From Pacificibacter maritimus (GTDB lineage Bacteria > Pseudomonadota > Alphaproteobacteria > Rhodobacterales > Rhodobacteraceae): a stretch of 64,000 bases of DNA. Within the stretch, counting starts at the first letter, position 1; every line of letters starts with the position of its first letter. The notes beneath the pieces were generated by a model. That model was not told where the DNA came from and made no database searches. It worked only from the letters and a program-made list of their open reading frames with translations. The position numbers were made by a program, and so were the translations under genes. This document shows, in pieces, positions 1 through 7,792 of the stretch. The stretch spans positions 248,001 through 312,000 of the forward strand of contig NZ_RKQK01000003.1 of the NCBI RefSeq assembly GCF_003814915.1, in the 5' to 3' direction.

Positions 1-306
1 CCAATCGCTTCAGTAATATAAACAAACTCGAAGACTCCTATCTTGTATTCGCATTCTCAAATTTTGCCTCGACACGAATAGCTGCTACTCGCCCCACAGT
101 CGACTGCCTCTTGTCTTACTTCGACGGAATAAGAGCGACATAATCCGAAAGCTCAAAGGGACTATGAACTTTCTTACCGGCTCAATAATACAAAGGACAC
201 GCCAATCATTCATACTGGTAGATTAAGGATGTCCTCATTTTGATGACAGCAAAAGCCCCAGAATCGACCTGAATGTCATCAATTGGATGACGTCCTGTCA
301 CTAGTT
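1..306. other. Intergenic stretch left of the element's wHTH gene, with TGTCA/TGACA half-sites
   Basis: No convincing gene is seen in either strand; only a 42-codon minus-strand reading frame could be drawn. From about 240 onward the DNA is rich in TGTCA and TGACA half-sites (240-247, 274-281, 286-300), which continue into the 3' end of the next gene (305-368). The sequence is AT-rich relative to the core genes. It could hold a promoter, an operator cluster or a transfer or replication site of the integrated element; nothing here decides between these. Confidence 0.4.
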
Positions 307-368
307 CTATGACGTGTTTATCTTGTTTGTCATGAAATTGACGACGTTTCTGTCTCCGTCATGATGAC
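240..368. repeat. Cluster of TGTCA / TGACA half-sites
   Basis: At least seven copies of the half-site lie within about 130 bp, in both orientations: TGATGACA at 240, TGTCATCA at 274, GGATGACGTCC at 285, TGTCA at 296, a TGACG-containing copy near 308, TGTCATGAAATTGACGA near 328, and the perfect palindrome GTCATGATGAC at about 356-366. Several copies are arranged as inverted pairs. Such a pattern suits an operator or iteron-like array for a DNA-binding protein of the element, but no binding protein can be assigned from sequence. Confidence 0.4.
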
Positions 369-843
369 AGGGTTTTGTTTTCCCGTTCGAGCCGACAGGG
401 TTATTCGCCCGAGCCTTGCGAACAGGGAATTCGTTGCCTTCCTTCCATGCTTGATAAAGCTGCCGCCCTACATTGCCAGATCCATACGGCAGCGCTATTT
501 CGGTCAATTCGTACGCTGGCCCTTTTGCATCTCCAAACGAACCTAGGCACCCCGGCTCCGTAACAACCAAGAATCCTTTCGCTTGCAGACAGTGAAAAGC
601 TTTGGCCGCAGTATTTCTCGAAACTCCGATCATTTCTGCTGCTTGGCGAGTGCTCAAACGGATCTTTCCATTATTGTTAGCATTCGGTCCACGCCATTCT
701 AGTTTGAGCCATGGGTAAAGCGCCTGTGCAACCGGCGAAAGCGCACGCCACGCTTCGGTTTGCATCATTCTACGAATTAATTTCGCAAAGTGTTCCGTTT
801 CTGGTCCGCGCCCAAGATTTGTTCGTGTGTTCTTTCTAGTCAT
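307..843 (-). CDS. Winged-helix DNA-binding protein of the integrated element
   Basis: A 178-residue protein with a winged-helix segment at about residues 63-95 (STRQAAEMIGVSRNTAAKAF followed by a short wing), the pattern by which many plasmid and island proteins recognise DNA. The N-terminal 15 residues are basic and polar. A longer reading frame exists, but the ATG at 843 is preferred: it overlaps the TAG stop of the upstream small gene (ATGACTAG), implying translational coupling. Similar proteins are known to me only as uncharacterised island proteins; a role in element regulation or replication is inference. Confidence 0.6.
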   Translation of the reverse strand: MTRKNTRTNLGRGPETEHFAKLIRRMMQTEAWRALSPVAQALYPWLKLEWRGPNANNNGKIRLSTRQAAEMIGVSRNTAAKAFHCLQAKGFLVVTEPGCLGSFGDAKGPAYELTEIALPYGSGNVGRQLYQAWKEGNEFPVRKARANNPVGSNGKTKPCHHDGDRNVVNFMTNKINTS

Positions 844-1189
844 GGCACCACCCAAATCGCTTTTTTTCGATTGGCCTAGATCGAGTGGCGGACGGGAAAC
901 AGGCCTTGAGTCGAAGTTTCGTTTCACTCCGCCAGCGGCCAATCAAAGGGGACCTCTCAGTAAGTCTCTGGCACCTCAAAATCCACTGGTGAAAACCGAT
1001 ACAGTCGATCAAGCGCCAGATACCATCCTGCACCATCACCCAAAGGCAATTGCCAGTTTTTTCTAGAAGGATATTGGTTGACGGCGGATTTGCGAATAGA
1101 TCTGAGGTTGGCAACAGCCCATCAAACTGTATTTTTAACCCAGAACAGGTTTCACATTTCCCTACAGGGAGATTGTCGTTCAAATACAT
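836..1189 (-). CDS. Small hypothetical protein with a CxxC pair
   Basis: A 117-residue protein of unknown function between the AlpA-like gene and the wHTH gene. The start at 1189 is chosen because GGCGGAG lies just before it and it falls just after the upstream stop; a longer frame back to 1246 would overlap the AlpA-like gene by 47 bp. Residues C12 and C15 form a CxxC pair near the N-terminus; no further metal-binding pair is evident. The C-terminus is basic (RSRPIEKKRFGW). The stop codon overlaps the start of the next gene, so the two are likely co-translated. I do not recognise the family. Confidence 0.45.
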   Translation of the reverse strand: MYLNDNLPVGKCETCSGLKIQFDGLLPTSDLFANPPSTNILLEKTGNCLWVMVQDGIWRLIDCIGFHQWILRCQRLTERSPLIGRWRSETKLRLKACFPSATRSRPIEKKRFGWCHD

Positions 1190-1199
1190 TTCTCCGCCC

Positions 1200-1451
1200 T
1201 CAATCTTGGTTTTGCAGGAGAGAATGAACGCTTGGGTCAGCGACATCGTCGCCCACCAGTCGCTCGATATCAGACGCGCGCCAGCGCTTCATTCCACAAA
1301 TCGCAATGGGTTCAGGAAAAGTGCCCAGTTTTGAGTTTCGCCAGATTGTTGAAACGCCGAGTCCCGTGATCTTGGCAACTTCTTTCACTGAAAGTAGTCT
1401 GCGAGAGATCTTCTGGATTGTGAACTGGTTCAAGGAAGCAGGTTGATACAT
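1200..1451 (-). CDS. AlpA-family transcriptional regulator / excisionase-like protein
   Basis: An 83-residue MerR/AlpA-type helix-turn-helix protein. Residues about 19-45 read LLSVKEVAKITGLGVSTIW followed by a wing-like FPEPI and the KRWRASDIERLV segment that is typical of AlpA and phage excisionase-like proteins. The ATG at 1451 gives the usual AlpA length; a longer frame to 1565 would overlap the upstream gene. AlpA proteins activate integrase genes or bind attachment sites to bias excision; given the integrase upstream on the same strand, a role in controlling mobility of this element is the natural reading. Confidence 0.75.
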   Translation of the reverse strand: MYQPASLNQFTIQKISRRLLSVKEVAKITGLGVSTIWRNSKLGTFPEPIAICGMKRWRASDIERLVGDDVADPSVHSLLQNQD

Positions 1452-1500
1452 GTCGCACCTTCTGATTGCTAAAGAAAACGTACGAGAAGTATCGGGGACA

Positions 1501-2193
1501 TTATTGACCCAACAAAGTCGAGTTCGACAAAAGATCACCATGTTTAATCCAACCAAAATCGCCATTCCCTTTTTTCAAGACCGATGTAATCAGGTCGGGA
1601 GAAGGCACACTGTCGGCACTCTCTAAAAGTGTCGGATGATTGTTCAACTCGTCAGAAAGGCACCTCGCAAACAGTGCCGCCGAATAGTTAAACCCAAGTG
1701 ATTCATAATTAACAGTATTTTCAAAAGCGTTGTATCCGGATGCGACCGCCGCAAAACATTTTTCAGACCATTTTCCAACGTCCTCAGCGCCGCGAAATAT
1801 TTCCCAAATTAAGATATCTCTCGCCAAGCGATCACCAAATCGCCCTCGCTTCGACGGAACATCTGTTTGAATAAATCTCTTAGAAAATGTCCATGCCTCT
1901 TGAGGAATATCGCACGGCTCAACCTGACCAGTAGCAAGATCTGAAAATAATTTAGACAATTGGAGGCGCGCTATTTGGAATATCCGAGGATCTTTATGAG
2001 CAAGATTGGAAAGGTACGAATCCTGCCAGACGCGCAACTCGTTTGGCCAGCCTGAAGCGTCAATCTCAGCAATATCATTGCCGTTTTGGCCGCACTCCCA
2101 AGCCAATAAATTTATCAGCGTTTCAAGTCGCCAATTTTCGAAGACGTAGCTCCAGTCAGCCAACAGTTGCTCTTCATGTTCCCAAATCGTCAT
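1501..2193 (-). CDS. Hypothetical protein translationally coupled to the integrase
   Basis: A 230-residue acidic, tryptophan-rich protein with no signal peptide or membrane segment. Its ATG overlaps the TGA of the integrase (ATGA), so it is very likely made from the same transcript. I do not recognise the family. Visible features are an N-terminal helix-like stretch with several Trp residues, and a C-terminal region predicted to be mostly helical. Coupling to the integrase suggests either a recombination accessory factor or cargo. The local DNA is more AT-rich than the chromosomal genes to the right, in keeping with transfer. Confidence 0.6.
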   Translation of the reverse strand: MTIWEHEEQLLADWSYVFENWRLETLINLLAWECGQNGNDIAEIDASGWPNELRVWQDSYLSNLAHKDPRIFQIARLQLSKLFSDLATGQVEPCDIPQEAWTFSKRFIQTDVPSKRGRFGDRLARDILIWEIFRGAEDVGKWSEKCFAAVASGYNAFENTVNYESLGFNYSAALFARCLSDELNNHPTLLESADSVPSPDLITSVLKKGNGDFGWIKHGDLLSNSTLLGQ

Positions 2194-3365
2194 ACCCGCA
2201 TCAACTCTACAACCGAGCCGGCCTGACCTGTCACGAACCTACCCCAAGCATTCATTAAGCTACGCCTGCGTTCAAAAAGATCACTACGCGCATACGCTTG
2301 TTCTACTTTGTTCCCGAAGGCATGAGCGAGCGCTGCTTCGGCAACTTCTCGATCGGCATTGGCACTTTCGCTACACCAGTCCCGGAAGGAAGAACGGAAG
2401 CCATGCGTCGTAAACCCATCTCGCTCCATCCTGCCCTGAAGGCGCTTGAATACAGTATCTGACATTTGACGTGCGGGGTTTCTTGGATCTCGCTGGGGAC
2501 TCGGGAAAATCAATTCAGAATCCAAACCGCGAACACGATCTAGGACCTCTAGCGCACCGGAACAAAGCGGGACGCGGTGGATGGTGTTCGCTTTCATCCT
2601 ATCGGCGGGGATTTCCCATACATCCCCTTGGATCTCCTCCCAGCGCGCTCCACGCGCCTCGTTGGAGCGAACGCAGGTCAGAATGAGGAATGAGAGACAA
2701 CCCGCTGAAACTCCATCGCGAGCGCCTAAGTCCGCGAAAAAGGACGGAACCGCAGCCCACGGCATGGCTGGCATATGCTCAGTACGTTTCTTCACGGGCG
2801 GCAAAACACGGTCGACCCCGTTAACTGGGTTCTCGCTAGTGTAGTGCCCTTTCCCTTTCGCCCAATCGAAGATCACCGACATGCGCTGCTTAACTCTGCG
2901 CGCAGTATCATTCTTAGACACCCAGATGGGAGATAACGCAGTCAATACGTCCGCAGTGCCAAGCGTCTGAATTTGACGGTCTCCGATGAAGGGAAAGACA
3001 TAAGCTTCAAGAGACGATATCCAGCGCTTCCCATGGCCCACGCTCCTCCAAGTCGGCTCGAGTTCTTTGAGCTTGGCGCGCGCTGCATCCTCGAAGGTCA
3101 ACATCCGAGCTTTGTCGCGACTTGCCTTCGGATCGCCGCCAGATCGTGCTATCTTTCTAAGCTCTTGCGATTTCTCCCGTGCCTCCGCCAAAGAAACCAA
3201 CGAGGCCGAGCCTAGACCCAATTCCTGACGTCGCCCGTGAACCAGGGTTCGAAGCACCCAGGACTTCGAACCACCTGCCCCGACTCGTAGATAGAGCCCC
3301 TGCCCATCGCAATACATTCCAAGCTTATCAAGCTTTGAGACCGACTTAACTGTTAAGCGGGGCAT
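2190..3365 (-). CDS. int: P4-type tyrosine recombinase (site-specific integrase)
   Basis: A 391-residue integrase with the P4 layout: an N-terminal arm-binding DUF4102-type domain (residues 1-85, with LTVKSVSKL and GLYLRV), a SAM-like core-binding domain (about 90-185) and a C-terminal catalytic domain. The tetrad residues are visible: R233 in TCVRSNEARGARW, H321 and R324 in HGFRSSF, H348 in LAHAFG and the nucleophile Y358 in EQAYARSD. The ATG at 3365 follows GGAG at good spacing; a GTG at 3404 would add 13 residues. Its 5' end faces a probable tRNA-end attachment sequence 160 bp away, the normal arrangement for this family. It looks intact and presumably drives integration of the element to its left. 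Confidence 0.93.
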   Translation of the reverse strand: MPRLTVKSVSKLDKLGMYCDGQGLYLRVGAGGSKSWVLRTLVHGRRQELGLGSASLVSLAEAREKSQELRKIARSGGDPKASRDKARMLTFEDAARAKLKELEPTWRSVGHGKRWISSLEAYVFPFIGDRQIQTLGTADVLTALSPIWVSKNDTARRVKQRMSVIFDWAKGKGHYTSENPVNGVDRVLPPVKKRTEHMPAMPWAAVPSFFADLGARDGVSAGCLSFLILTCVRSNEARGARWEEIQGDVWEIPADRMKANTIHRVPLCSGALEVLDRVRGLDSELIFPSPQRDPRNPARQMSDTVFKRLQGRMERDGFTTHGFRSSFRDWCSESANADREVAEAALAHAFGNKVEQAYARSDLFERRRSLMNAWGRFVTGQAGSVVELMRV

Positions 3366-3696
3366 CAGGTGAATCTCCAAATCTCTTCCCACCAATTTTC
3401 CCACACTTTGGATTGAAAATTGATGGCTTTAGGTGAGAAGGAACGATAACATGAATCTACTAAACATCAATATTTATTAGACATTTAGAATACAACTGAG
3501 AAGTAGAGAGAAGCGGGTGCGGTAGCCTCCTCCGCTACCATTACACCTTATCATCATCGAATAGGCAAAGCGCATCCCAGCCATGGATATAGCTTGTTTG
3601 CCATAGATCTGCTTTTCAATGATGCGCCTGCGCGTTTCTTTAATTTGAAAGGCAGAGTTCATGGCGCGCCGCACCAGTGCCGCGCAGGCCTATCTG
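3366..3696. other. Island-chromosome junction without a confident gene
   Basis: This 331-bp stretch between the integrase and the FtsX-type permease holds the probable attachment site (3526-3540) and an AT-rich integrase promoter region (3405-3480). A 65-codon minus-strand reading frame (3477-3674) crosses the junction; its first two thirds lie on the chromosomal side, but it has no recognisable family and I do not accept it as a gene. Nothing else is seen. Confidence 0.5.
3526..3540 (+). other. Probable attachment site: 3' end of a tRNA gene (core only)
   Basis: The 15 bases CCTCCTCCGCTACCA match what I recall as the T-arm/acceptor 3' end plus CCA of elongator-tRNA-Met-like genes in alphaproteobacteria. 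The bases to the left do not continue into a tRNA, so only the 3' fragment is present. This is what is left at the far junction when an element inserts at a tRNA 3' end: intact tRNA at the other end, duplicated core here. It lies 160 bp in front of the integrase start. A GGTAGC...GCTACC inverted repeat (3521-3539) overlaps it. The tRNA identity is from memory, not a search. Confidence 0.5.
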
Positions 3697-6219
3697 TTAG
3701 TCTTTAGATCGCAACACAACCGCTGGACGCACGCCCATGGCGCGCCAAGAAAACCAAAGCGATGTGAGCAACGTCAAAGCGACCCCACCCAGAACGATGA
3801 TTAAAGACGCTCCCCAATTAAAGGTGAAAGAAGATTTCATCACAAAATGGGTAACGGCCCAAGCAGCCACACCGCCGGCAAAAATCGCCACGCCAGCAGT
3901 GGCAGCCCCCATGTAAAGAGATCGCAATGCGAAGCTCCACAACACACGTGCCCTTGTCGCTCCGAGCGTCTTCAGAATCGCAGCCTCATAACGACGTTTT
4001 TCTTCGCCAGCCGCAGCCGCACCAACCAACACAACCGCCCCTGTGATCAACGTTGCCATAGCGCCCAAAGTCGTGGCCGCCGCAATGCTTTTCATCACCT
4101 CAACCACGCGATCAATCGCATCGCGCACGCGGATGGTTGTGATATTCGGATAGGCTTTAGACAGCGACCGAATAAGCGGTGCTTCTGCCTCGGCCGTGGC
4201 ATAGATTGTCGCGATGTGAGTATGCGGCGCAGCTGAAATCGAGGCTGGGTTCATCGACAAAACGAATCCCATTCCAGCACTGGAAAAATCCACCTCGCGA
4301 AATGATGTAATTGTGCTCGTGATATCGCGACCAAGGATGTTCAAGGTGATCGTATCTCCCAAAGATAGCCCCATCTCTTTGGCTTCCTCATCGGCAAAAC
4401 TGACTTGCGGATCACCCGAATAATCTTCGGGCCACCAAGTGCCTTGCGTGATCTTGGCGTTGTCAGGTTTTGCCGCAGAATAGGTCACACCGCGATCGCC
4501 ACGAACGACCCAGTGATTGCCCGAAACCTCTTTCGCGTCCTGCCCGTTAATTTTGGTGATAACACCGCGCAACATCGGCGCGGTTTCATAGTCGGTCACG
4601 CCAGTGGTGTTCTCGAGTTCAGTCAAAATACCGTCGATTTGATCCTTTTGAATATCGATCACAAAATAGGATGGGGCAACACTAGGCAGTTCGTTGGCAA
4701 TGGCGCCGCGTAGATTGGTATCGATTTGTCCAACCGCAGACAGCACGGTTAATCCTAACCCTAAAGATAAAACCACTGACAAGGTATCACCACTTGGGCC
4801 ACCGATAGACCCAAGCGCTAGGCGTAAAGCGGGCCGCCCTTTCGTGATGCGTTTTGCAGCCATCCATTTGGCAGCATAGCGCAAGCCGCTTGCTGCAAGC
4901 ACCAGAATAACAAAGGCCGCTGCCAGTCCTCCAAAGGACCAAAGCACCAAAGCGGCGCTGTTTGAGAACAAGACTGCACTAAAGATCAAAGCTCCAACCA
5001 AAGATGCAAGCGCCACCAAATATGGTGCGCGTGGCAAGCCTTGCAGGCCCGTGTGCGAGCCACGATACAAAGCCGCTGGGCGGATAGATTCAGTGCGTGC
5101 GAGTGGCCATAGCACAAAAATCGCAGCTGAAATGATGCCGTACAGAGCCGCTTCAAACAAAGACGACGGATAGACTCCGATCTGTGCGGGCAGCGGTAAC
5201 ATCGCTTCGATCACAGGCCCCAACAGCACGGGCACAGCCCCACCAATAAGCAATCCAATTGCAATGGCGCAAAGGGTCAAGACACCAATTTGAAACATGT
5301 ATACCATAAAGATCGTTTGGCGATCTGCACCAAGCGTTTTCAGCGTCGCAATGGTTGCTGTTTTGCGATCCAAGTAAGCGCGCACCGCAGAAGAAACGCC
5401 AACGCCGCCGACAGCCAGTCCAGCAAGCCCAACCAGCACCAAAAATGACCCAAGTCGATCAACGAAGCGCGACATGCCCGGTGCACCATTACGCGCATCG
5501 CGCCAGCGATATGCAGCGTCGCTAAGGGCGGTTTGTGTGATTTGTTTTTGTGCCTCCAAATCAGTGTTTTCGGGTAATTTCAAACGATAGGCAGATTCAA
5601 ATAATGTACCTGGAGACAGCAGGTTAGAACCGCGTAAATCCTCGGTGCGCACCATGGAACGTGGTCCAAGTGAAAACCCAACAGAGGCGTTGTCAGGTTC
5701 ACGGGTTAAAGCCGCCATAACAATAAACGGCACTTCGCCCACCAAAATATCATCACCGATTTCAAGCCCAAGGCGTTCTATCAACATCGGATCAAGCACC
5801 GCGCCAGAGATGCCGTTTTTCCCATCGAAGGCCTGCTCAAGCGTCATGGGCGGCGTCAATTCAACTGTTCCAATCAAAGGGTAAGCCGCATCAACAGATT
5901 TCACTTGAGTCAAAGCGCGTTCATCGCCCTTTGTGATCATAGATCGAAAATCGGTGATTTCTGACAGTGCTAGACTGTTGTCTTCTAGCCAAGCACGTTC
6001 TTCTGGGGTGGCAAATCGGTAGGTGAATTCAAGTTCTGCATCCCCTCCCAACAGCGCTGCACCTTCGTTTTCGAGGCCCGAAAAAATGCTTTCGCGCACC
6101 GATGTGACGGCCGCGATGGCAGCTACACTCAAGGCCAAACACACAATGAGAACGCGAAAGCCACGCAGGCCACCGCGCAATTCTCGACGAGCGATTTTCC
6201 ATGCGAGTGCGATATTCAT
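3697..6219 (-). CDS. FtsX-type ABC transporter permease (YbbP-like)
   Basis: An 840-residue inner-membrane protein with the duplicated layout of YbbP/LolC-type permeases: an N-terminal membrane segment (about residues 20-42), a large periplasmic domain, an FtsX/MacB membrane block (about 265-350), further helices around 385-440, a second anchoring helix near 470-495, a second periplasmic domain and a terminal FtsX block (about 715-830). It lacks an ATPase domain; the ATPase is the next gene upstream, overlapping by 4 bp. Family members pair with a small ATPase to move or extract hydrophobic compounds at the membrane; the substrate is not known. Pairing with a TesA-like esterase is conserved also in enterobacteria. 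Confidence 0.88.
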   Translation of the reverse strand: MNIALAWKIARRELRGGLRGFRVLIVCLALSVAAIAAVTSVRESIFSGLENEGAALLGGDAELEFTYRFATPEERAWLEDNSLALSEITDFRSMITKGDERALTQVKSVDAAYPLIGTVELTPPMTLEQAFDGKNGISGAVLDPMLIERLGLEIGDDILVGEVPFIVMAALTREPDNASVGFSLGPRSMVRTEDLRGSNLLSPGTLFESAYRLKLPENTDLEAQKQITQTALSDAAYRWRDARNGAPGMSRFVDRLGSFLVLVGLAGLAVGGVGVSSAVRAYLDRKTATIATLKTLGADRQTIFMVYMFQIGVLTLCAIAIGLLIGGAVPVLLGPVIEAMLPLPAQIGVYPSSLFEAALYGIISAAIFVLWPLARTESIRPAALYRGSHTGLQGLPRAPYLVALASLVGALIFSAVLFSNSAALVLWSFGGLAAAFVILVLAASGLRYAAKWMAAKRITKGRPALRLALGSIGGPSGDTLSVVLSLGLGLTVLSAVGQIDTNLRGAIANELPSVAPSYFVIDIQKDQIDGILTELENTTGVTDYETAPMLRGVITKINGQDAKEVSGNHWVVRGDRGVTYSAAKPDNAKITQGTWWPEDYSGDPQVSFADEEAKEMGLSLGDTITLNILGRDITSTITSFREVDFSSAGMGFVLSMNPASISAAPHTHIATIYATAEAEAPLIRSLSKAYPNITTIRVRDAIDRVVEVMKSIAAATTLGAMATLITGAVVLVGAAAAGEEKRRYEAAILKTLGATRARVLWSFALRSLYMGAATAGVAIFAGGVAAWAVTHFVMKSSFTFNWGASLIIVLGGVALTLLTSLWFSWRAMGVRPAVVLRSKD

Positions 6220-6920
6220 GACGCGTCCTGCGCCTCATCTAGATCAAGCGCTCCATCGCGCAAACGGATCACGCGGTCACAACGCTGAGCAAGTTCGGGC
6301 GCATGTGTAACCAGTATCATCGTTGCCCCGTGGCGATCGCGTAGACCCATCAAAAGATCCATAATCGCTTCGCCTGTCGCGCCGTCCAGATTGCCTGTTG
6401 GTTCATCTGCGAGAAAGATTTGCGGACGCGGGGCCGCAGCACGCGCCAAAGCCACACGTTGTTGTTCACCACCCGACATTTGCGATGGGAAATGATCCAA
6501 GCGCGCGCCAAGACCAACGGCCTGCAATTCTTCGCGAGCGCGATCAAAGGCATCCGCGTGCCCCGCCAACTCCAAAGGGGTTGCGACATTTTCAAGCGCA
6601 GTCATTGTGGGAATGAGGTGGAAAGATTGAAAGACAACCCCCATATGATCTCTACGAAAGCGCGCAAGCGCATCTTCATTCATATCGGTCAAGTTCCGCC
6701 CTAAGACATTGACAGTGCCTGCGGTCGCCAATTCTAAGCCGCCGAGCAACATCAGGAGAGACGATTTGCCAGATCCAGATGGCCCGACCAATCCAATGGT
6801 TTCGCCCCGCATAACATTCAATGAAATACCGCGCAAAATATCCACGCGCCCCGCATTACCATCAAGCGAAAGCCCGAGATCTGTTAGAGAAATCACGGTC
6901 TCGGGGGGCAGGTCTGTCAT
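6216..6920 (-). CDS. ABC transporter ATP-binding protein (YbbA-like)
   Basis: A 234-residue ATPase of the LolD/MacB type. Visible motifs are Walker A GPSGSGKSS, the Q-loop at VFQSFHL, the signature MSGGEQQR, Walker B FLADEPTGNLD and the switch histidine in LVTHAPELA. The start at 6920 is chosen because the family begins shortly before the first strand; its ATG overlaps the ATG of the divergent esterase gene. It forms a two-gene unit with the FtsX-type permease downstream and supplies the energy for that exporter. Confidence 0.92.
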   Translation of the reverse strand: MTDLPPETVISLTDLGLSLDGNAGRVDILRGISLNVMRGETIGLVGPSGSGKSSLLMLLGGLELATAGTVNVLGRNLTDMNEDALARFRRDHMGVVFQSFHLIPTMTALENVATPLELAGHADAFDRAREELQAVGLGARLDHFPSQMSGGEQQRVALARAAAPRPQIFLADEPTGNLDGATGEAIMDLLMGLRDRHGATMILVTHAPELAQRCDRVIRLRDGALDLDEAQDAS

Positions 6921-7623
6921 GGGGTCTATCCTAAATTGGGTCTTATACCGATATGGGATTTTATTCGCACGTGGCAAGGCTTTGTCGCAGGTTTTGGTTG
7001 TAGCCTCGTTAATTGGTGCAGGAACCGCGGTTGTAGCGCAAGACGGTGTGACCATCGCGGCATTAGGTGACAGCCTAACTCAGGGGTACGGGTTACCCCA
7101 AAGCGACGGATTTACCGCGCAATTGCAAGCTTGGTTGACCGCCCAAGGGCAGGACATCACCATCCTAAATGCAGGCGTTTCTGGCGACACGACCACGGGC
7201 GGTCTGGCCCGCATAGAGTGGACTTTGACGCCTGATGTTGATGCGATGATCGTGGCACTTGGTGGCAATGATGTGTTGCGAGGAACGGCACCTGAGCTGG
7301 CACGCGCAAATTTGGATGCAATTTTATCCATCGCGCAGACCCGTGACATTCCCGTTCTATTGGTTGGGATTGCTGTGCCAGAAAACTATGGTGTCTCTTA
7401 TAAAGCTGAGTTTAGTGCCATTTATCCAGAGCTTTCTCAAGCCTATGATACGCTATATTTCGAGGACTTTTTACAACCCATTTCCAAAGACCGCGACATG
7501 GCAGATGCGCTTTCAAACTATATGCAAAATGATGGCGTTCACCCCAACGCCCAAGGTGTGGCATTAATTGTCGAAGACCTTGGCCCAAAGGTTATCGAAC
7601 TTGGGGCACGCGTGAGCGATTGA
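6919..7623 (+). CDS. tesA: Periplasmic arylesterase / lysophospholipase-like SGNH hydrolase (TesA-like)
   Basis: A 234-residue SGNH-fold hydrolase. An N-terminal hydrophobic segment (about residues 22-41) ending in VVA-Q looks like a Sec signal peptide. Catalytic blocks are all present: block I ALGDSLTQGYG (nucleophile S52), block II Gly in GVSGDT, block III Asn in GGNDVLRG and block V DGVHPN with Asp and His. The ATG at 6919 has no good alternative downstream. The relation to E. coli TesA (thioesterase I, protease I, lysophospholipase L1) extends to the gene order, since tesA there is also divergent from ybbA-ybbP. Physiological substrate unknown. Confidence 0.88.
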   Translation: MGSILNWVLYRYGILFARGKALSQVLVVASLIGAGTAVVAQDGVTIAALGDSLTQGYGLPQSDGFTAQLQAWLTAQGQDITILNAGVSGDTTTGGLARIEWTLTPDVDAMIVALGGNDVLRGTAPELARANLDAILSIAQTRDIPVLLVGIAVPENYGVSYKAEFSAIYPELSQAYDTLYFEDFLQPISKDRDMADALSNYMQNDGVHPNAQGVALIVEDLGPKVIELGARVSD

Positions 7624-7630
7624 TATCGGA

Positions 7631-7792
7631 TCATTCCGAACGCGGGTGGTCATCGAAATCTTTGGCCAAAATGCGTTCTGCGTCCCCTTGTGGGTCGTCA
7701 AACTGCTGCGACTTGATAAACCAGAAAAAGGCAACCAACCCCAGCCCTCCCAGAAAGAGTGAGATCGGAATTAAAAAGACCAAAACATTCAT
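7631..7792 (-). CDS. ccoS: Cbb3-type cytochrome oxidase assembly protein CcoS
   Basis: A 53-residue single-span membrane protein: MNVLVFLIPISLFLGGLGLV forms the membrane helix, followed by a short loop and an acidic tail with FDDPQGDAERIL, the typical CcoS pattern. Its ATG overlaps the ccoI stop (ATGA), and it closes the ccoGHIS operon. CcoS is needed for insertion of haem and copper into the CcoN subunit. It ends eight bases before the end of the convergent esterase gene, with no room for a separate terminator. Confidence 0.93.
   Translation of the reverse strand: MNVLVFLIPISLFLGGLGLVAFFWFIKSQQFDDPQGDAERILAKDFDDHPRSE

Noticed and set aside
85-213. A 42-codon minus-strand reading frame (MNDWRVLC...)
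   Set aside because: Too short, no ribosome-binding site that stands out, no family resemblance, and competing frames through the same bases look equally plausible.
3481-3560. A complete tRNA gene at the attachment site
   Set aside because: Only the T-arm/acceptor 3' end is present; no D-arm, anticodon arm or 5' acceptor strand can be built from the bases to the left.
3477-3674. A 65-codon minus-strand reading frame across the island junction
   Set aside because: It crosses the probable attachment site and would run antisense through the tRNA end; no family is recognised and codon use is not convincing.
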